DNA of 64,000 nucleotides from JBDHWG01 sp046328525 (GCA_046328525.1 JAXLWK010000006.1:310001-374000); one strand, 5' to 3'; shown: positions 41,898 to 51,346, counted from the stretch's first letter. The notes: generated by a model from the sequence alone, not told the origin. A program made the numbers and translations.

Positions 41898-42299
41898 CTA
41901 CTTGACGGTGAGTGTCCCCACCATGCCCGCCTCGGCGTGGCCGGGGACAGAGCAGTAGTAGCGATACTGGCCGGGCGGCAGCGCCGGCAGGCTCAGGGAG
42001 GCGGACTGGCCCGCCGCGACCCCCTGGCCGGTCGCCCAGCCGGCCGGCACGCCGACGTCGCCGGCCTTGTCGTTCGCCGGCGGCAGATCGAAGACGAGGG
42101 AGTGCGCCAGCGCGCCGCTGTTCGTGAAGTTGATGGCGACGGGTTGGTTTGCCGCCGCCGTGAGCTGGGTCTCGGCAAAGGCAATGTCCTTGCCGGTGAC
42201 TTTCAACGCCCCGCCGCCGCCCGCCTGGCTGCACGCCGCGAGGCCCACCACGGCCAGCGCGAGCGCGGCGATCAGGCTCACACGATGCCACGTTTTCAT
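41898..42299 (-). CDS. Cupredoxin lipoprotein (plastocyanin-like)
   Basis: The 133-residue protein has a lipoprotein signal ending LAAC (C23) and a cupredoxin domain (about 35-133). Type 1 copper ligands are visible: H66 in GALAHSLVF, C116 and H121 in YYCSVPGHAEAGM, and M126. Residues IAFAETQLTAAANQPVAINFTNSG are typical of halocyanin or plastocyanin-like proteins that carry electrons at the membrane exterior. No oxidase is encoded nearby, so its partner is unknown. It is divergent from mutM, with a shared 120-base regulatory region. Confidence 0.92.
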   Translation of the reverse strand: MKTWHRVSLIAALALAVVGLAACSQAGGGGALKVTGKDIAFAETQLTAAANQPVAINFTNSGALAHSLVFDLPPANDKAGDVGVPAGWATGQGVAAGQSASLSLPALPPGQYRYYCSVPGHAEAGMVGTLTVK

Positions 42300-42355
42300 G
42301 AGCGCCTCCCTGCTCGTCTACAAGTTTCAAAGATATTATAGGCGCGTCCAGTGGA

Positions 42356-42384
42356 TTGACACGCCGCGCCGCCCTCTCTATACT
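42356..42384 (+). promoter_or_regulatory. Consensus promoter of mutM
   Basis: TTGACA and TATACT are separated by exactly 17 bases. The start codon follows 35 bases after the -10 box. Confidence 0.8.
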
Positions 42385-42419
42385 CCCCACAGCGAGTCTC
42401 ACCCCTGGAAAGGCGACAC

Positions 42420-43217
42420 ATGCCTGAGCTACCCGAAGTCGAGACCTATTCCGCCGCGCTGCGCGAGCACCTGCGCCGGCGGACGTTCCGGGGCGCGCGC
42501 GTCTACTGGCAGCGCTGCGTCCCGACAGGCGATACCCTGCTGGGGCCGCGCCTCGCCGGTCAGACCGTCCTGGACGTGCGCCGCCGTGGCAAGTACATCG
42601 TGTTCGACCTGTCGGATGACACGCTGCTGGTGCACCTCAAGATGAGCGGGCGGCTCGACGTTGTGGGCGCCGACGCCCCCCCCGACCCCTACGCCCGCGT
42701 GGTGTTCGACCTGGATGAGGGCGAGGAGCTGCGCTTCCACGACCCGCGCAAGTTCGGCCGCGTCTACCTGGTGGCCGATTCGGCCGAGGTGACGGGCAAG
42801 CTGGGGCCGGAGCCGCTAACGCTGGAGTTCACCGCCGAGGCGCTGGCGGCGCGCCTGGCCGGGCGGCGCGGCCGCCTCAAGCCGCTCCTGCTGGATCAGA
42901 CCTTCCTGGCCGGCCTGGGCAACATCTACACCGACGAGGCGCTGCACCGCGCGGGCCTGCACCCGCTGCGCCACGCCGCCACGCTGACCGCCGACGACAT
43001 CGCGCGGCTGCACGCAGCCATCCGCGAGGTGCTGGCGCAGGCGGTTGCCAATCGCGGCACGAACCTCGATTGGGCGTATACCGAGGGGACGAACCAGAAC
43101 GTCCTGCGCGTCTTCCACCGCCACGGCCAGCCGTGCCCCACGTGCGGAACCATCGTCGAGCGCATCGTCCTGGGGCAGCGCGGCACCCACTTCTGCCCAC
43201 AGTGCCAGCCGCTGTGA
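42420..43217 (+). CDS. mutM: Formamidopyrimidine-DNA glycosylase (Fpg/MutM)
   Basis: The enzyme removes 8-oxoguanine and formamidopyrimidines and nicks the strand by beta/delta elimination. The 265-residue protein begins MPELPEVETYSAALREHL, with catalytic P2 and E3. The helix-two-turn-helix is LLLDQTFLAGLGNIYTDEALHRAG, and HLKMSGRL contains the conserved Lys. A C-terminal zinc finger has CPTC and CPQC pairs. The ATG is preceded by CTGGAAAGGCGACAC. Complete and probably functional. Confidence 0.95.
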   Translation: MPELPEVETYSAALREHLRRRTFRGARVYWQRCVPTGDTLLGPRLAGQTVLDVRRRGKYIVFDLSDDTLLVHLKMSGRLDVVGADAPPDPYARVVFDLDEGEELRFHDPRKFGRVYLVADSAEVTGKLGPEPLTLEFTAEALAARLAGRRGRLKPLLLDQTFLAGLGNIYTDEALHRAGLHPLRHAATLTADDIARLHAAIREVLAQAVANRGTNLDWAYTEGTNQNVLRVFHRHGQPCPTCGTIVERIVLGQRGTHFCPQCQPL

Positions 43218-43230
43218 GGGCGTGACGCGC

Positions 43231-43259
43231 TTGTCAAAACGCCGCTCCTAGTGTATCCT
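43231..43259 (+). promoter_or_regulatory. Promoter of the liv operon
   Basis: TTGTCA and TATCCT are 17 bases apart. The leader before the livJ start is about 80 bases. Confidence 0.65.
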
Positions 43260-43346
43260 AACTGCCTGCCCATCCCGGCGAGGCTCCGTCGCACGTGGAT
43301 GCCCCGCTCTGTCCCTAGAATCAACGTGCCCAGAGGAGGTAACCGC

Positions 43347-44729
43347 ATGAAACGCTCGATGTTACTGTTGGTGGCCCTGGCCCTGTTCCTCGCGGCGGCG
43401 CTCGGCGCCTGCGGCGGCGCGGCTCCCGCAGCCCCGGCTGCCCAGCAGGCAGCGCCCACCGTCGCAGCCGCCGCCCAGCCGGCCGCGCCCACCGTCGCCG
43501 CGGCCGCCAAGCAGGCCGCCCCCACCGCCGCAGCCGCGGCCCAGCCGGCCGCGCCCACCGTCGCCGCGGCAGCGAAGGCCGCGCCGACAGCAGTGGCGGC
43601 GGCAGCCGGCGCGGCGAAGGCCCTGTCCGGCGATCCTGTCAAGATTGGCGTTGGCGTCGCCCAGACGAGCAACGTCGCGCTGTTCGGCCAGGAGCAGGTT
43701 CTCGGCGCGCAGATCGCCGAGGACTACTTCAACCAGAAGGGCGGCATCAACGGTCGGCCGGTCAAGCTCGTGTTCCAGGACACGGCGGGTGACGAGGCCG
43801 GCGCGATCAATGCTTTCCAGCAGCTCATCAACAACGACAAGGTTGTCGGCATCATCGGCCCGACGCTGTCGCAGCAGGCGTTCGCCGCCGACCCCATCGC
43901 CGACAAGGCCGGCGTGCCGGTGATTGCGCCGTCGAACACGGCGGCGGGCATCCCGCAGATTGGCGAGTTCATCTCGCGCGTGTCCGCGCCCGTAGCCGTG
44001 GTCGCCCCCAACGCGGTCAAGGCGGCGCTCAAGGGCGCGCCCGACGTCAAGAATGTCGCCGTACTCTACGCCCAGAACGACGCCTTCAGCAAGTCTGAGA
44101 CCGGCGTCTTCCAGAAGACGATCACCGACACGTTGAAGCTGAACCTGGCGACGGTGCAGACGTTCCAGACCACGGACACCGACTTCACCACCCAGGTGAC
44201 CAACGTCCTGAACAACAAGGCCGACCTGGTAGTGATCTCCGGCCTGGCGGCGGACGGCGGCAACCTGGTCAAGCAGCTCCGCGAGCTGGGCTACAAGGGG
44301 CCGATTGTCGGCGGCAACGGTTTCAACACGCCGAACATCTTCCCGGTGTGCAAGGATAAGTGCGACGGCATCTACGTCGCCCAGGCGTATAGCCCGGAGG
44401 CGCCCGGCGCGATGAATGAGGCGTTCAGGGCTGCGTTCAAGGCGAAGCAGAGCAAGGACCCGGGGCAGTTCTCCGGCCAGATGTTCGCCGGCGTCCAGGT
44501 GTTCATCGAGGCGCTCCAGGCGCTCGACAAGGCGGGCAAGCTGCAAACGAACGACCTGCCGAAGCTGCGCGCGGACCTCAACAAGCAGCTGCTCAGCGGC
44601 AAGTACGAGACGCCGCTGGGGCCGATCTCGTTCACGCCTGAGGGCGAGATCAACCAGCAGCAGTTCTATGTCGCGCAGATCAAGATGAACCCGGACGGGC
44701 AGACAGGCCAGTTCGTCCTCGTCAAGTAA
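43347..44729 (+). CDS. livJ: Branched-chain amino-acid-type ABC binding lipoprotein
   Basis: The start is MKRSMLLLVALALFLA, preceded by GAGGAGGTAACCGC. The signal ends in lipobox LGAC (C22). An Ala/Pro/Thr linker follows (about 25-95) with near-repeats such as AAPTVAAAAQP. The periplasmic binding domain (about 97-460, class B) has VKIGVGVAQTSNVALFGQE, EDYFNQKGGINGRPVKLVFQD and SNTAAGIPQIGEFISRVSAP. Family members bind leucine, isoleucine, valine or other amino acids and amides. All four partners follow in order, so the transporter is complete. Confidence 0.93.
   Translation: MKRSMLLLVALALFLAAALGACGGAAPAAPAAQQAAPTVAAAAQPAAPTVAAAAKQAAPTAAAAAQPAAPTVAAAAKAAPTAVAAAAGAAKALSGDPVKIGVGVAQTSNVALFGQEQVLGAQIAEDYFNQKGGINGRPVKLVFQDTAGDEAGAINAFQQLINNDKVVGIIGPTLSQQAFAADPIADKAGVPVIAPSNTAAGIPQIGEFISRVSAPVAVVAPNAVKAALKGAPDVKNVAVLYAQNDAFSKSETGVFQKTITDTLKLNLATVQTFQTTDTDFTTQVTNVLNNKADLVVISGLAADGGNLVKQLRELGYKGPIVGGNGFNTPNIFPVCKDKCDGIYVAQAYSPEAPGAMNEAFRAAFKAKQSKDPGQFSGQMFAGVQVFIEALQALDKAGKLQTNDLPKLRADLNKQLLSGKYETPLGPISFTPEGEINQQQFYVAQIKMNPDGQTGQFVLVK
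43430..43620 (+). repeat. Imperfect 36-base repeats in the livJ linker
   Basis: Four or so degenerate units encode A-A-P-T-(V/A)-A-A-A-A-x-(Q/K) segments that form the spacer between the lipid anchor and the binding domain. Such Ala/Pro/Thr stalks recur in lipoproteins of this window. Confidence 0.7.
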
Positions 44730-44768
44730 GCGCGCCCCCCATCAACCCCCGCCTCGCTACGCTCGGCT

Positions 44769-44805
44769 CCCCCTTCCTCCCCCACTGGTGGGGGGAGGAA
44801 GGGGG
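44769..44805. repeat. G/C hairpin between livJ and livH
   Basis: CCCCCTTCCTCCCCC and GGGGGGAGGAAGGGGG pair around a 6-base loop. It lies 40 bases after livJ in a 171-base gap. It may be a dispersed element, or it may lower downstream expression so that the binding protein is made in excess. Confidence 0.6.
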
Positions 44806-44900
44806 GTAGGGGGATGGAGGAGGGGGCGATGTTCCTGCCTTAATCGACCTGTCCGCGCCGGAACCCTTTCGAGAGGGAACGGGGTCTAGTCGGGGGGTAA

Positions 44901-45875
44901 GTGACTCTCATCAACGTCTGGCAGAACATTCTCAACGGCCTGGCTGTTGGCAGTGTGTACGCTATCTTCGCCGTGGGCTATACCCTCGTTTTCTCCATTC
45001 TGCGGGTCATCAACTTCGCCCACGCGGCGGTCTTTACCATCGCCGCCTACTTCACCTATCTCCTCACCGGCTCGGCCATCAACCCGAACGGCGTTCTCAA
45101 CCAGTGGTTCACGAGCGGCTTCGGCGCGCCGGCCCTGCCCGTCAAGCTGCCGTTCATCCTCGCGCTCCTCGTCGGCGGCCTGCTGGCCGGGCTGGTCAGC
45201 ATGCTGATAGACCGGGTGGCGTTTCTCCCTCTCCGCCGCCGCGGCGCCGACCCGCTGCTGATGCTCGTCTCGAGTCTCGGCGTGGCGGTCGCCATGGTCA
45301 ACATCATCCAATATTTCTTCGGCGCGGAGATCTACTCCTACCCGGCGAACCCGTTCGGCAACCTGCCGGCGGCCATCAACTTTGGGACGGCTGACGCGGT
45401 TGCGCCCGTGCGCACAATCCAGGTCATCATCTTTTTCGTAGCTATCGTTATAGTCGTGTTTCTCACCTGGCTCATCAACTCCACCAAGCTGGGCAAGGCG
45501 CTGCGCGCCGTCTCTGAAGACGCGATTACGGCGAGCCTGCTGGGCATCAACACCGACCGCATCATCATGTTCACGTTCTTCCTGAGCGGCTTCCTGGGCG
45601 GTGTCTCTGGCACCCTCGTCGGCGTGAGCGTAGGCGTGGCGGGGCCGTACTTCGGCATCGCCTTCGGCCTCAAGGGCCTGGCCGTGATCGTGCTCGGCGG
45701 GCTAGGCGACATCCCCGGCGCGATTATCGGCGGCATCGTCCTGGGTCTGGCTGAGGCGTTCGTGCCGCCGCAGTACGTCGCGTTCAAGGAAGCGGTCGCC
45801 TACCTCATCCTGTTCCTCGTGCTCGTTGTACGTCCCCAGGGCATCCTGGGCCGCGCAACCCAGGTCAAGGTCTAG
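44901..45875 (+). CDS. livH: ABC transporter permease LivH
   Basis: The 324-residue protein starts with GTG (MTLINVWQNILNGLAVG), preceded by CGGGGGGTAA. It has eight or so membrane helices. Typical features are NGLAVGSVYAIFAVGYTLVFSILRVINFAHAAV, the EAA-like loop GKALRAVSEDAITASLLGI, and SGFLGGVSGTLVG. It forms the membrane channel with LivM. A three-base gap separates it from livM. Confidence 0.93.
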   Translation: MTLINVWQNILNGLAVGSVYAIFAVGYTLVFSILRVINFAHAAVFTIAAYFTYLLTGSAINPNGVLNQWFTSGFGAPALPVKLPFILALLVGGLLAGLVSMLIDRVAFLPLRRRGADPLLMLVSSLGVAVAMVNIIQYFFGAEIYSYPANPFGNLPAAINFGTADAVAPVRTIQVIIFFVAIVIVVFLTWLINSTKLGKALRAVSEDAITASLLGINTDRIIMFTFFLSGFLGGVSGTLVGVSVGVAGPYFGIAFGLKGLAVIVLGGLGDIPGAIIGGIVLGLAEAFVPPQYVAFKEAVAYLILFLVLVVRPQGILGRATQVKV

Positions 45876-45878
45876 CCG

Positions 45879-46817
45879 ATGGGTGACTTCTACACGACCT
45901 ATGGGTTTCTCATTACCTCGATGGTGCTGGCGGCGGCCATGGCGCTGAGCCTGTATCTGCCGCTCATGGCCGGGCAGCTCTCCCTCGCCAGCCCCGGCTT
46001 CTACGCCATCGGCGGCTACATCGCCGCCGTGCTCTCGACGCAGGTCTTCCACCCGGAGGGGCCGTACCCGCTGTACCTGGTGGGAGTCGAAGTGATCGTG
46101 GCCGCCGTCGTCTCGGCCGTCCTGGCGATTGCCGTCGGCGTGCCGGCGCTGCGCCTGCGGGGCATCTACCTTGCGCTGGCGACCATCGCCTTTGTCGAAA
46201 TCGTGCGCATTCTCTCGCTGAACCTGCCCATCCTCGGCGGCGCGATTGGCATCTTCGGCATCCCGCAGCCCTTCACCACCCAGGGCGAGTACCTCTGGCT
46301 GGGGCTGCCGCTGCTGATCTTCGCCATCGTGTTCATCTACCGCCTGGAGCGGACGCGCATGGGCCGTGCCTTCAGCGCCATCCGCGAGGACGAGGTCGCG
46401 GCGGATGCGATGGGCATCAACACGACGTTCGCCAAGGTGGTCGCGTTCACGATGGGCGCGGTGCTGGCCGGGATGGTCGGCGTCGTCGCGGCCCACTTCC
46501 TCAACACCTGGAACTCGCGCCAGGGGACCTTTGAGTCCAGCGTCAACTACCTGGCCTACGTCCTCATCGGCGGATCGTGGACGGTGTTCGGGCCTGTGGT
46601 CGGCGGGCTGCTGCTGACCGCGCTGCCGGAGGCGCTACGCGGCCTGGCGAGCTTCCGCTTCATCCTGTACGGTATCCTCATTGCCGTGGGCGCGGTGTTC
46701 TTTCCCCAGGGCATCATCACGCCGGAGCTACTGAAGCGGCTGCGGGGCGGCAAGGGGCCGTCGCAACCGGCCGCCGGCGGGGCGCAAGCGAGTCGAACGC
46801 ATGGATCAGCTCAGTAA
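45879..46817 (+). CDS. livM: ABC transporter permease LivM
   Basis: The 312-residue membrane protein has the LivM landmarks SLYLPLMAGQLSLASPGFYAIGGYIAAVL, LRLRGIYLALATIAFVEIVRI and the EAA loop GRAFSAIREDEVAADAMGIN. The end of the gene, encoding a polar tail, overlaps livG by 17 bases. It pairs with LivH to import branched-chain amino acids or a related solute. Confidence 0.93.
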   Translation: MGDFYTTYGFLITSMVLAAAMALSLYLPLMAGQLSLASPGFYAIGGYIAAVLSTQVFHPEGPYPLYLVGVEVIVAAVVSAVLAIAVGVPALRLRGIYLALATIAFVEIVRILSLNLPILGGAIGIFGIPQPFTTQGEYLWLGLPLLIFAIVFIYRLERTRMGRAFSAIREDEVAADAMGINTTFAKVVAFTMGAVLAGMVGVVAAHFLNTWNSRQGTFESSVNYLAYVLIGGSWTVFGPVVGGLLLTALPEALRGLASFRFILYGILIAVGAVFFPQGIITPELLKRLRGGKGPSQPAAGGAQASRTHGSAQ

Positions 46818-47616
46818 CAGCGCCACGGCCACGGCTGCTCCCCCCGACGGCGCTCTGGCGCTGGAGGTGCGCAGCCTGACGCGGCGGTTCGGCGGCCTGC
46901 TGGCCGTCAACAACGTCTCCTTCGACGTCAAGGACGGCGAGATATTCGGGCTGATCGGGCCGAATGGCGCGGGCAAGACGACGCTGTTCAACCTGATCAC
47001 CGGGCTGACGCCGGTGACGAGCGGCGAGGTGCGCCTGCGGGGCCAGAGCATCGTCGGGCAGCGGCCCTACCAGATCGCGCAGCGCGGCATGGCGCGGACG
47101 TTCCAGAATATCCGCCTATTCGGCAATCTCTCGGCGCTGACGAACGTGGAGATTGGCCGCCACACGCATACGGGCAGCGGCATCGTCGCCGGCGTGCTGG
47201 GGCTGCCGAGGGCCAGGGCGGAGGAACGGCTGACGCGGGAGCGAGCGCTGGCGCTGCTGGCGCTGGTGGGGCTGGCCGACCGGGCCGAGGAGAAAGCGCG
47301 CAACTTTCCGTATGGCGACCAGCGGCGGCTGGAGATCGCCCGCGCCCTCGCCTTGCAGCCCCGGGTGCTGCTCCTGGATGAGCCGGCGGCGGGTATGAAC
47401 TCGGGCGAGAAGGCTGAGCTGAGCGCCTTCATCCGCCGCGTCAAGGCGGAGTTCGACCTGACCATCCTGCTCATCGAACACAATGTCCCGCTGGTGATGG
47501 GGCTGTGCGACCGCATCGCCGTGCTCGACTTCGGGCATCTCATCGCCCTGGGTACGCCGGACGCCGTTCAGAACGATGCGAAGGTCATTGACGCCTACCT
47601 GGGAGCGGCCGAATGA
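46801..47616 (+). CDS. livG: ABC transporter ATPase LivG
   Basis: The 271-residue ATPase has Walker A GPNGAGKTT, the LivG-type signature YGDQRRLEIARAL, Walker B VLLLDEPAAGMN and the H-loop LIEHNV. It powers the LivHM permease. The start codon lies within the 3' end of livM; the first 20 or so residues are low-complexity. It overlaps livF by 4 bases. Confidence 0.95.
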   Translation: MDQLSNSATATAAPPDGALALEVRSLTRRFGGLLAVNNVSFDVKDGEIFGLIGPNGAGKTTLFNLITGLTPVTSGEVRLRGQSIVGQRPYQIAQRGMARTFQNIRLFGNLSALTNVEIGRHTHTGSGIVAGVLGLPRARAEERLTRERALALLALVGLADRAEEKARNFPYGDQRRLEIARALALQPRVLLLDEPAAGMNSGEKAELSAFIRRVKAEFDLTILLIEHNVPLVMGLCDRIAVLDFGHLIALGTPDAVQNDAKVIDAYLGAAE

Positions 47617-48377
47617 GCGCGCCTGCGGTGGCGACGCCTCAACCGGGCGGGCGGGCGGCGGCCGAGGGCCAGCGCCTGCTCGAAGTGAGCAATCTCCACG
47701 TCAACTACGGCGGCATCCAGGCGCTGATTGACCTCAACCTTGTCGTCCACGCGGGCGAGGTGGTGACGCTCATCGGCGCGAACGGCGCCGGCAAGAGTAC
47801 GACCCTGCGTGCCATTTCGCGCGTCGTTCGGCCCCGCAGCGGCAGCATCCGCTTCGACGGCCAGGATATCCTGCGGCGGCGGGCCGACGAGGTGGTGCAC
47901 CTGGGCATCGCCCAAAGCCCGGAGGGGCGGCGCGTGCTGACGCGGCAGACCGTCCTGGCGAACCTGGAGTTGGGCGCGTACACGCGCAGCGACAGGGACG
48001 GCATCGCCGCCGACATCGAGAGCCAGTTCAAGCGTTTCCCTCGCCTGGCCGAGCGCCGCCACCAGCTCGCCGGCACCCTGAGCGGCGGCGAGCAGCAGAT
48101 GCTCGCCATCGCCCGCGCCCTCATGAGCCGCCCGCGCCTCCTCCTCCTGGACGAGCCGAGCCTGGGCCTGGCGCCCCTCGTCGTCCGCGAAATCATCGCC
48201 ATCATCCGCGAGCTGCACGCGGCGGGTGTCACCATTCTTCTTGTCGAGCAAAACGCCAGCCTGGCGCTCCAGAACGCCGATCGCGGCTACGTGTTGGAGG
48301 CCGGCCGCGTCCTGGTTGAGGGCGTGGCATCAGACTTGCTCGTTGATGAGCGGGTCAAGAAAGCCTACCTGGGCTGA
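47613..48377 (+). CDS. livF: ABC transporter ATPase LivF
   Basis: The 254-residue ATPase has Walker A GANGAGKST, signature LSGGEQQMLAIARAL, Walker B LLLLDEPSLGLAP and H-loop-region LLVEQNASL. It forms the heterodimeric motor with LivG. The ATG overlaps the livG stop. It is the last gene of the complete liv operon, and a hairpin follows 20 bases downstream. Confidence 0.95.
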   Translation: MSAPAVATPQPGGRAAAEGQRLLEVSNLHVNYGGIQALIDLNLVVHAGEVVTLIGANGAGKSTTLRAISRVVRPRSGSIRFDGQDILRRRADEVVHLGIAQSPEGRRVLTRQTVLANLELGAYTRSDRDGIAADIESQFKRFPRLAERRHQLAGTLSGGEQQMLAIARALMSRPRLLLLDEPSLGLAPLVVREIIAIIRELHAAGVTILLVEQNASLALQNADRGYVLEAGRVLVEGVASDLLVDERVKKAYLG

Positions 48378-48396
48378 CCGGCTCATCGGACGGTTC

Positions 48397-48438
48397 GGCG
48401 TCGCATAAGCGAGCATAGACAGCGCCTTATACGACGCC
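48397..48438 (+). terminator. Hairpin after the liv operon
   Basis: GGCGTCGCATAAG pairs with CTTATACGACGCC (12 of 13), with a 16-base loop. No T tract follows, so termination is likely weak. Confidence 0.5.
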
Positions 48439-48562
48439 GTCGGCGTTGCCCACCCTGTGTGATCCCCCCTGGAAGGAGGTGCCGCCTCTCCGCATTCCTC
48501 ACTCGTGGCTTCCCCGCATGCGTCATGTGTCGTTTGTGTCCCACTTGCTCAAGGAGGTACCG

Positions 48563-51316
48563 ATGTTTGATGGCTTGTTAGGCGCTGGCCGCCGCCGCCT
48601 CGTCGCCCTCACGCTGCTCAGCGTGGCGGCTGTTGCGTTGACGGCGGTGGCGCTGGCGCTGGCGATCCCGCCGAGCGCGGCCGAGGCAGCCCACGCCACG
48701 ATCCAGATGGCCGATGCGAGTTCGCTCCCGCGCAGCGTAACCGTCCCCCTGGGCGGCAAGGTGAGCTGGGTCAACCAGGATAGCCAACCGCACGCGCTGG
48801 CGGCCCTCGACGGGAGCTGGGCGTCTGGCCTTGTGCCGCCGGGCGCGGCCTACGACCGCGTGTTCACCCGGCCGGGCGTGTTCAACTATCGCTCGGACTT
48901 CGCCGCGCAACCCGGTGGCGGGTTTGTGCAGGCCCAGGTCGTCGTGCTGGCCGCGCCCCAGGAGACCGCGCAGCCGGGCAGCACGCCGGATCCGAGCATG
49001 GTGCAGGTGCCGAGCGGTTACACGGTGGACGTGCTCGCCGCTGGATTCGCGGCGGCGTCGGCGATGACCGTGGACGACCAGGGCCGCGTCTACGTCGCGG
49101 AGTCGGGCGTCTTCGGCGCTCCGGCGCGGATCGTGCGCATCAACGCCGACGGCTCGCACACGGTCGTCGCGCCCACAGGCGCAGATGAGTTCATTCCGCC
49201 CCTGCTGGGGGTGGCCTGGGGGCCGAACGGCTTCCTGTACGCCTCGGACTATGGGCGGGTCGTGCGCGTGAACCCTGACGGCTCCCTGACCCCGGTCATC
49301 ACTGGGCTGCCGGTGGGCGGCGACGACTCCAACAACAACATCGCGTTCGGGCCGGATGGCAAGCTCTATGTCGCCGTCGGCAGCCGCAGCGATGTGGGCG
49401 TCATGCAGCGTAACGAGCGGGAAACCTCGCCGAACGCGACGCCGGCCCCGCCCCCCGCCATCCACGACATCCCATGCCAGAATCTCACCCTCGTGGGGCA
49501 AAACTTCACTGATCAGTACGGCGTCACCACGGGCGCGTACCAGAACTACGGTGTTCAGTCCACGCCGGGCCAGACGGTGGCCGGCGCGGTCATGTGCGGC
49601 GGCGCAGTTTTGCGCGCCAACCCCGACGGCAGCAACCTCGACGTGGCGGCGTGGGGTTTCCGCAACCCCTACGGCATCGCTTTCGTGCCGGCGACCTCGG
49701 CGCTGGCCGGCATGCTGCTCGTAGACGACAACGGACCGGACGGGTTCGGCGTGCGCCCCATCTACGCGCCCGACTCGCTCCACGTCGTGCAGAACCCGTC
49801 GGTGTCAACGGCGGCGTCGGCCCCGTGGTACGGCTGGCCCGACTACTTCATCAACCATCCGGTGACGGACACGACGTACTTCAGCCCGACCACCAGCCTC
49901 GTGCTCCAGACGCACCCGCCCCTCAACATGCACACATCCTCGATGGGCTACAGCACGGTGCCGACGGGCATGGCGATGAGCACAAGCGCCAGCTTCGGCT
50001 TTGTCAACGACCTATTCATCGCCTTCTTCCAGGGCGGGCGCGGGCCGGGGACGGGGCCAGGGCCAAGCGTGCAGCGGCTGCATCCGAGCATCAGCGAGAC
50101 CGGCGTCATCAGCTGGACACAGACGACGTTCGCCAGCTCGCCTATGCCAGACATGGGGCTTCAGCACCCGATTGACGTGAAGTTCAGCCCCAGCGGCAGC
50201 GCGATGTACGTTCTCGACTTTGGCGCGGAAGCGCCCGGCCCGGCGATGGGCGCAGTCTTCCGCATCCGACAGAGCGCGGCGGTGACGGCGACACCGACGG
50301 CGACGGGCGCGGCCGGCACGGCCACGCCTACCGCAACCGCGACCGCCACATCGGAGACGTGTCTGACCGGTACCGTGGATGTGGCGATCCGCAACTTTGC
50401 CTTCGACCCGACGCCCATCACCGTCTGCCAGGGCGCGACGGTGCGCTGGACGAACTTCGACACGGCTCCCCACACGTCCACCTCCGACACCGGCGTGTGG
50501 GACAGTGGCATTCTAAGCACGAACCAGTCGTTCTCGTTCACCTTCAACACCCTGGGTGAGTTCCCCTATCATTGCACCGTGCATCCTGGCATGCACGGGC
50601 GGGTGCGGGTTGTCGCCGCCGAGACGGGCACCCAGACGCCGACGGCAACGGCTACGGCGACAACTAGCCCGGCGACCGCGACGTCTACCGCGACGGCCAC
50701 GGCGACGACTAGCCCGGCGACCGCCACACCGACCGCTACGGCGACGACTAACCCGGCAACCGCCACGGCAACCGCCACGGCGACGACTAGCCCGGCGACC
50801 GCCACGGCAACCGCCACGGCGACGACCGGCCCGGCGACCGCCACACTGACCGCGACGGCGACGACCAGGCCAGCGACCGTGACGCCCACCGTCACGAGCA
50901 CGCCGCGGCCCACCTTGCCGCCGGTGGACTGTAGCCAGGCAGGCAGCGTCTGCGCGGGCATCATCTTCGTGCGGACGTACATTGACCGCTACTGCGACAA
51001 CATTTTCGACCTGCCCCTGCCCGGCACCACCGTGACCGCGACGTTCCCGGACGGTACGACGCAGACGGCCGTCTCGGACGGCAACGGCTACGCCTACTTC
51101 ATCGGCGTCTTCCTGTCGCCTGGCCAGACGGTGACGTTGACCGCCGATAGCCCGCCCGTGCCGACCTGGGTTCAGGCCGCAGGCACCGAGTTGATCCCGT
51201 GCGTACCGAGCGAGCAGACGATCTCGACGGCGCGGTTCGGCATCAATGGCGGCGGCACGACGGTTGACTTCCGCTGGAACCTGGCGTCCCTCGCGCGTCC
51301 GACGGTTCAGCCGTAG
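48563..51316 (+). CDS. Exported double-cupredoxin / beta-propeller protein
   Basis: The start is MFDGLLGAGRRRLVAL, preceded by AAGGAGGTACCG. The 917-residue protein has a signal peptide (about 1-43), a first cupredoxin-like domain (46-130; H77 kept, but the Cys-His-Met end is replaced by FNYRSDF), a glucose/sorbosone-dehydrogenase-like beta-propeller (about 145-610; NIAFGPDGKLYVAVGS, WGFRNPYGIAFVP) and a second cupredoxin (about 615-690) with intact ligands H637, C671, H674 and M677. A Thr/Ala repeat stalk (about 690-780) precedes a CNA-B/SdrD-like domain. It probably acts outside the cell as a copper-containing dehydrogenase or electron carrier. Confidence 0.85.
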   Translation: MFDGLLGAGRRRLVALTLLSVAAVALTAVALALAIPPSAAEAAHATIQMADASSLPRSVTVPLGGKVSWVNQDSQPHALAALDGSWASGLVPPGAAYDRVFTRPGVFNYRSDFAAQPGGGFVQAQVVVLAAPQETAQPGSTPDPSMVQVPSGYTVDVLAAGFAAASAMTVDDQGRVYVAESGVFGAPARIVRINADGSHTVVAPTGADEFIPPLLGVAWGPNGFLYASDYGRVVRVNPDGSLTPVITGLPVGGDDSNNNIAFGPDGKLYVAVGSRSDVGVMQRNERETSPNATPAPPPAIHDIPCQNLTLVGQNFTDQYGVTTGAYQNYGVQSTPGQTVAGAVMCGGAVLRANPDGSNLDVAAWGFRNPYGIAFVPATSALAGMLLVDDNGPDGFGVRPIYAPDSLHVVQNPSVSTAASAPWYGWPDYFINHPVTDTTYFSPTTSLVLQTHPPLNMHTSSMGYSTVPTGMAMSTSASFGFVNDLFIAFFQGGRGPGTGPGPSVQRLHPSISETGVISWTQTTFASSPMPDMGLQHPIDVKFSPSGSAMYVLDFGAEAPGPAMGAVFRIRQSAAVTATPTATGAAGTATPTATATATSETCLTGTVDVAIRNFAFDPTPITVCQGATVRWTNFDTAPHTSTSDTGVWDSGILSTNQSFSFTFNTLGEFPYHCTVHPGMHGRVRVVAAETGTQTPTATATATTSPATATSTATATATTSPATATPTATATTNPATATATATATTSPATATATATATTGPATATLTATATTRPATVTPTVTSTPRPTLPPVDCSQAGSVCAGIIFVRTYIDRYCDNIFDLPLPGTTVTATFPDGTTQTAVSDGNGYAYFIGVFLSPGQTVTLTADSPPVPTWVQAAGTELIPCVPSEQTISTARFGINGGGTTVDFRWNLASLARPTVQP
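50625..50910 (+). repeat. Tandem repeats encoding the Thr/Ala stalk
   Basis: Imperfect units of about 39-42 bases (core GCGACGACTAGCCCGGCGAC) encode A-T-A-T-A-T-T-x-P-A-T. About six units are present. Copy number may vary between strains by slippage. Confidence 0.8.
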
Positions 51317-51346
51317 GCTGCGCGAACGCGACGCCCCGCTTGACAC

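Noticed and set aside
50625..50910. Tandem repeats considered as a possible CRISPR or minisatellite
   Set aside because: Units are in frame and encode the Thr/Ala stalk of the propeller protein, with no unique spacers.
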